From assembly GCA_014377155.1 (NCBI GenBank), contig JACMQD010000447.1, positions 1-6,242 of the forward strand: a stretch of 6,242 bases of DNA, written 5' to 3'. The notes beneath the pieces are model-generated. The model did no database searches. It saw only the letters and a list, made by a program, of their open reading frames with translations, and had not been told where the DNA came from. The DNA is from Herminiimonas sp. GTDB taxonomy: Bacteria > Pseudomonadota > Gammaproteobacteria > Burkholderiales > Burkholderiaceae. The translations under genes were made by a program, and so were the position numbers. The first letter of the stretch is position 1, and each line of letters begins with the position of its first letter. Shown in pieces: positions 5,829-6,242 of this stretch.

Positions 5829-6087
5829 TAGATGCTGTTGAATTATTTGGCCGATTCGCCAGACCGAAGGTTTCGTTTGGCTATACAGAGCTTGTCACCG
5901 CCCGCAACTGTGCCCTCTGCGTTCGATTCGTTCGAATAGTACGGCGTGGGTCGTGTTTGCGATCGGCAGCTTGATCAACGGCATCCGCGCCCTATTGCAG
6001 CGTCAGCGCCACACGGTCGCTAGCACGCTGCACGCCAAGGCAATTCCCTCCCAGACGTTCTGTCCTTGCGTACATCCCTGTACTCAT

Positions 6088-6112
6088 GCTGCCTAACAAA
6101 TTGACAGGCAGC
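6088..6112 (+). promoter_or_regulatory. hairpin just upstream of the rne ribosome binding site
   Basis: GCTGCCT (6088-6094) and AGGCAGC (6106-6112) form a perfect 7-bp stem with an 11-base A-rich loop, AACAAATTGAC. It lies 23 bases before the rne GGAG and just after a 5-bp hairpin, GTACA/TGTAC with loop TCCC (6070-6083). Its position would suit control of rne translation or mRNA decay, but no such function is shown by the sequence alone. Confidence 0.5.
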
Positions 6113-6135
6113 GCTGAAGATGACCCTCAAGTCAC

Positions 6136-6139
6136 GGAG
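6136..6139 (+). promoter_or_regulatory. ribosome binding site of rne
   Basis: GGAG lies nine bases before the ATG at 6149. It supports this start over the in-frame ATG at 6158. Confidence 0.7.
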
Positions 6140-6148
6140 CAAACCAAA

Positions 6149-6242
6149 ATGAAACGCATGTTGTTTAACGCTACGCAGCAAGAAGAGCTGCGCGTAGCCA
6201 TCGTCGATGGACAAAAACTGATCGACATCGATATCGAAACGA
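6149..6242 (+). CDS. rne: ribonuclease E, N-terminal part (runs off the right edge)
   Basis: The frame opens with [20 protein letters not shown] followed by [11 protein letters not shown], and is still open at the window edge after 31 codons. This is the signature N-terminus of RNase E, almost the same as the E. coli sequence up to the start of its S1 domain. RNase E is the essential endonuclease that starts mRNA decay and processes rRNA and tRNA, and it scaffolds the degradosome through its C-terminal half. The related RNase G has a different N-terminus, and divergence from rluC also fits rne. The catalytic domain and scaffold are outside the window and cannot be assessed. Confidence 0.95.
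   Translation, partial: MKRMLFNATQQEELRVAIVDGQKLIDIDIET

Larger units (their letters stand above)
5581..6148 (+). other. gene-free divergent region, probable long rne leader with regulatory hairpins
   Basis: No convincing protein is encoded between rluC and rne. In E. coli, rne has a long structured 5' UTR through which RNase E limits its own synthesis, and the same gene pair flanks the region here, so a comparable leader is inferred. What can be read directly: an 11-bp hairpin at 5801-5828, two alternative hairpins sharing one arm at 5846-5881, a GTACA/TGTAC hairpin at 6070-6083 and a GCTGCCT/AGGCAGC hairpin at 6088-6112. Promoters are not clear: TATACA at 5882-5887 and the perfect TATAAT at 5589-5594 are -10 candidates, both with weak -35 boxes. 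Leader length therefore cannot be fixed. Confidence 0.6.

Noticed and set aside
6020..6214. 64-codon minus-strand frame opposite the rne start
   Set aside because: It overlaps the start of rne in antisense and shows no protein-like features.
1..6242. Mobile element, defence system or CRISPR array
   Set aside because: No transposase, integrase, spaced direct repeats or defence-type domains are visible; every large frame with motifs belongs to a housekeeping family.

Overview
This window is a stretch of core bacterial chromosome. It most likely comes from a betaproteobacterium of the Burkholderiales, and the protein style and moderate GC suggest an Oxalobacteraceae-like organism (Herminiimonas/Janthinobacterium type). 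The lineage is inferred from protein sequence and gene order and was not checked against a database. I see no mobile element, tRNA, rRNA, CRISPR array or phage gene.

Layout, left to right. (1) The first 20 codons of rpmF (ribosomal protein L32) run off the left edge on the minus strand. They are preceded by yceD (DUF177, 23S rRNA accumulation) on the same strand, and a good sigma-70-type promoter lies before yceD. (2) Divergent from yceD, on the plus strand, are yceF (a Maf-family nucleotide pyrophosphatase) and a short RsmI-like SAM-dependent methyltransferase, ended by a near-perfect, potentially bidirectional terminator. (3) A convergent gap of about 240 bp follows; it is rich in perfect inverted repeats and may encode a small RNA. 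(4) On the minus strand, transcribed rluC > HAD phosphatase > Rieske [2Fe-2S] protein > sppA, is a tightly spaced group: a 23S rRNA pseudouridine synthase, a Gph-like phosphatase, a small ferredoxin-like protein and a membrane-anchored S49 signal peptide peptidase. (5) Divergent from rluC is a gene-free region of about 540-570 bp, read as the long structured leader of rne. The first 31 codons of rne (RNase E) run off the right edge.

The order rne / rluC / yceF / yceD / rpmF, with the same relative orientations, is the one known from E. coli. Here four genes (HAD, Rieske, sppA, RsmI-like) sit between rluC and yceF. The theme is ribosome and RNA housekeeping: L32, YceD, RluC and RNase E all act on rRNA or the ribosome. 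YceF is a house-cleaning nucleotidase and SppA clears membrane peptides.

No clearly new biological system is visible. The places worth a second look are non-coding: the hairpin-rich gap between the RsmI-like gene and sppA, the rne leader with an 11-bp hairpin and two mutually exclusive hairpins, and the rluC start, where a promoter lies so close to the ATG that the mRNA may be leaderless.
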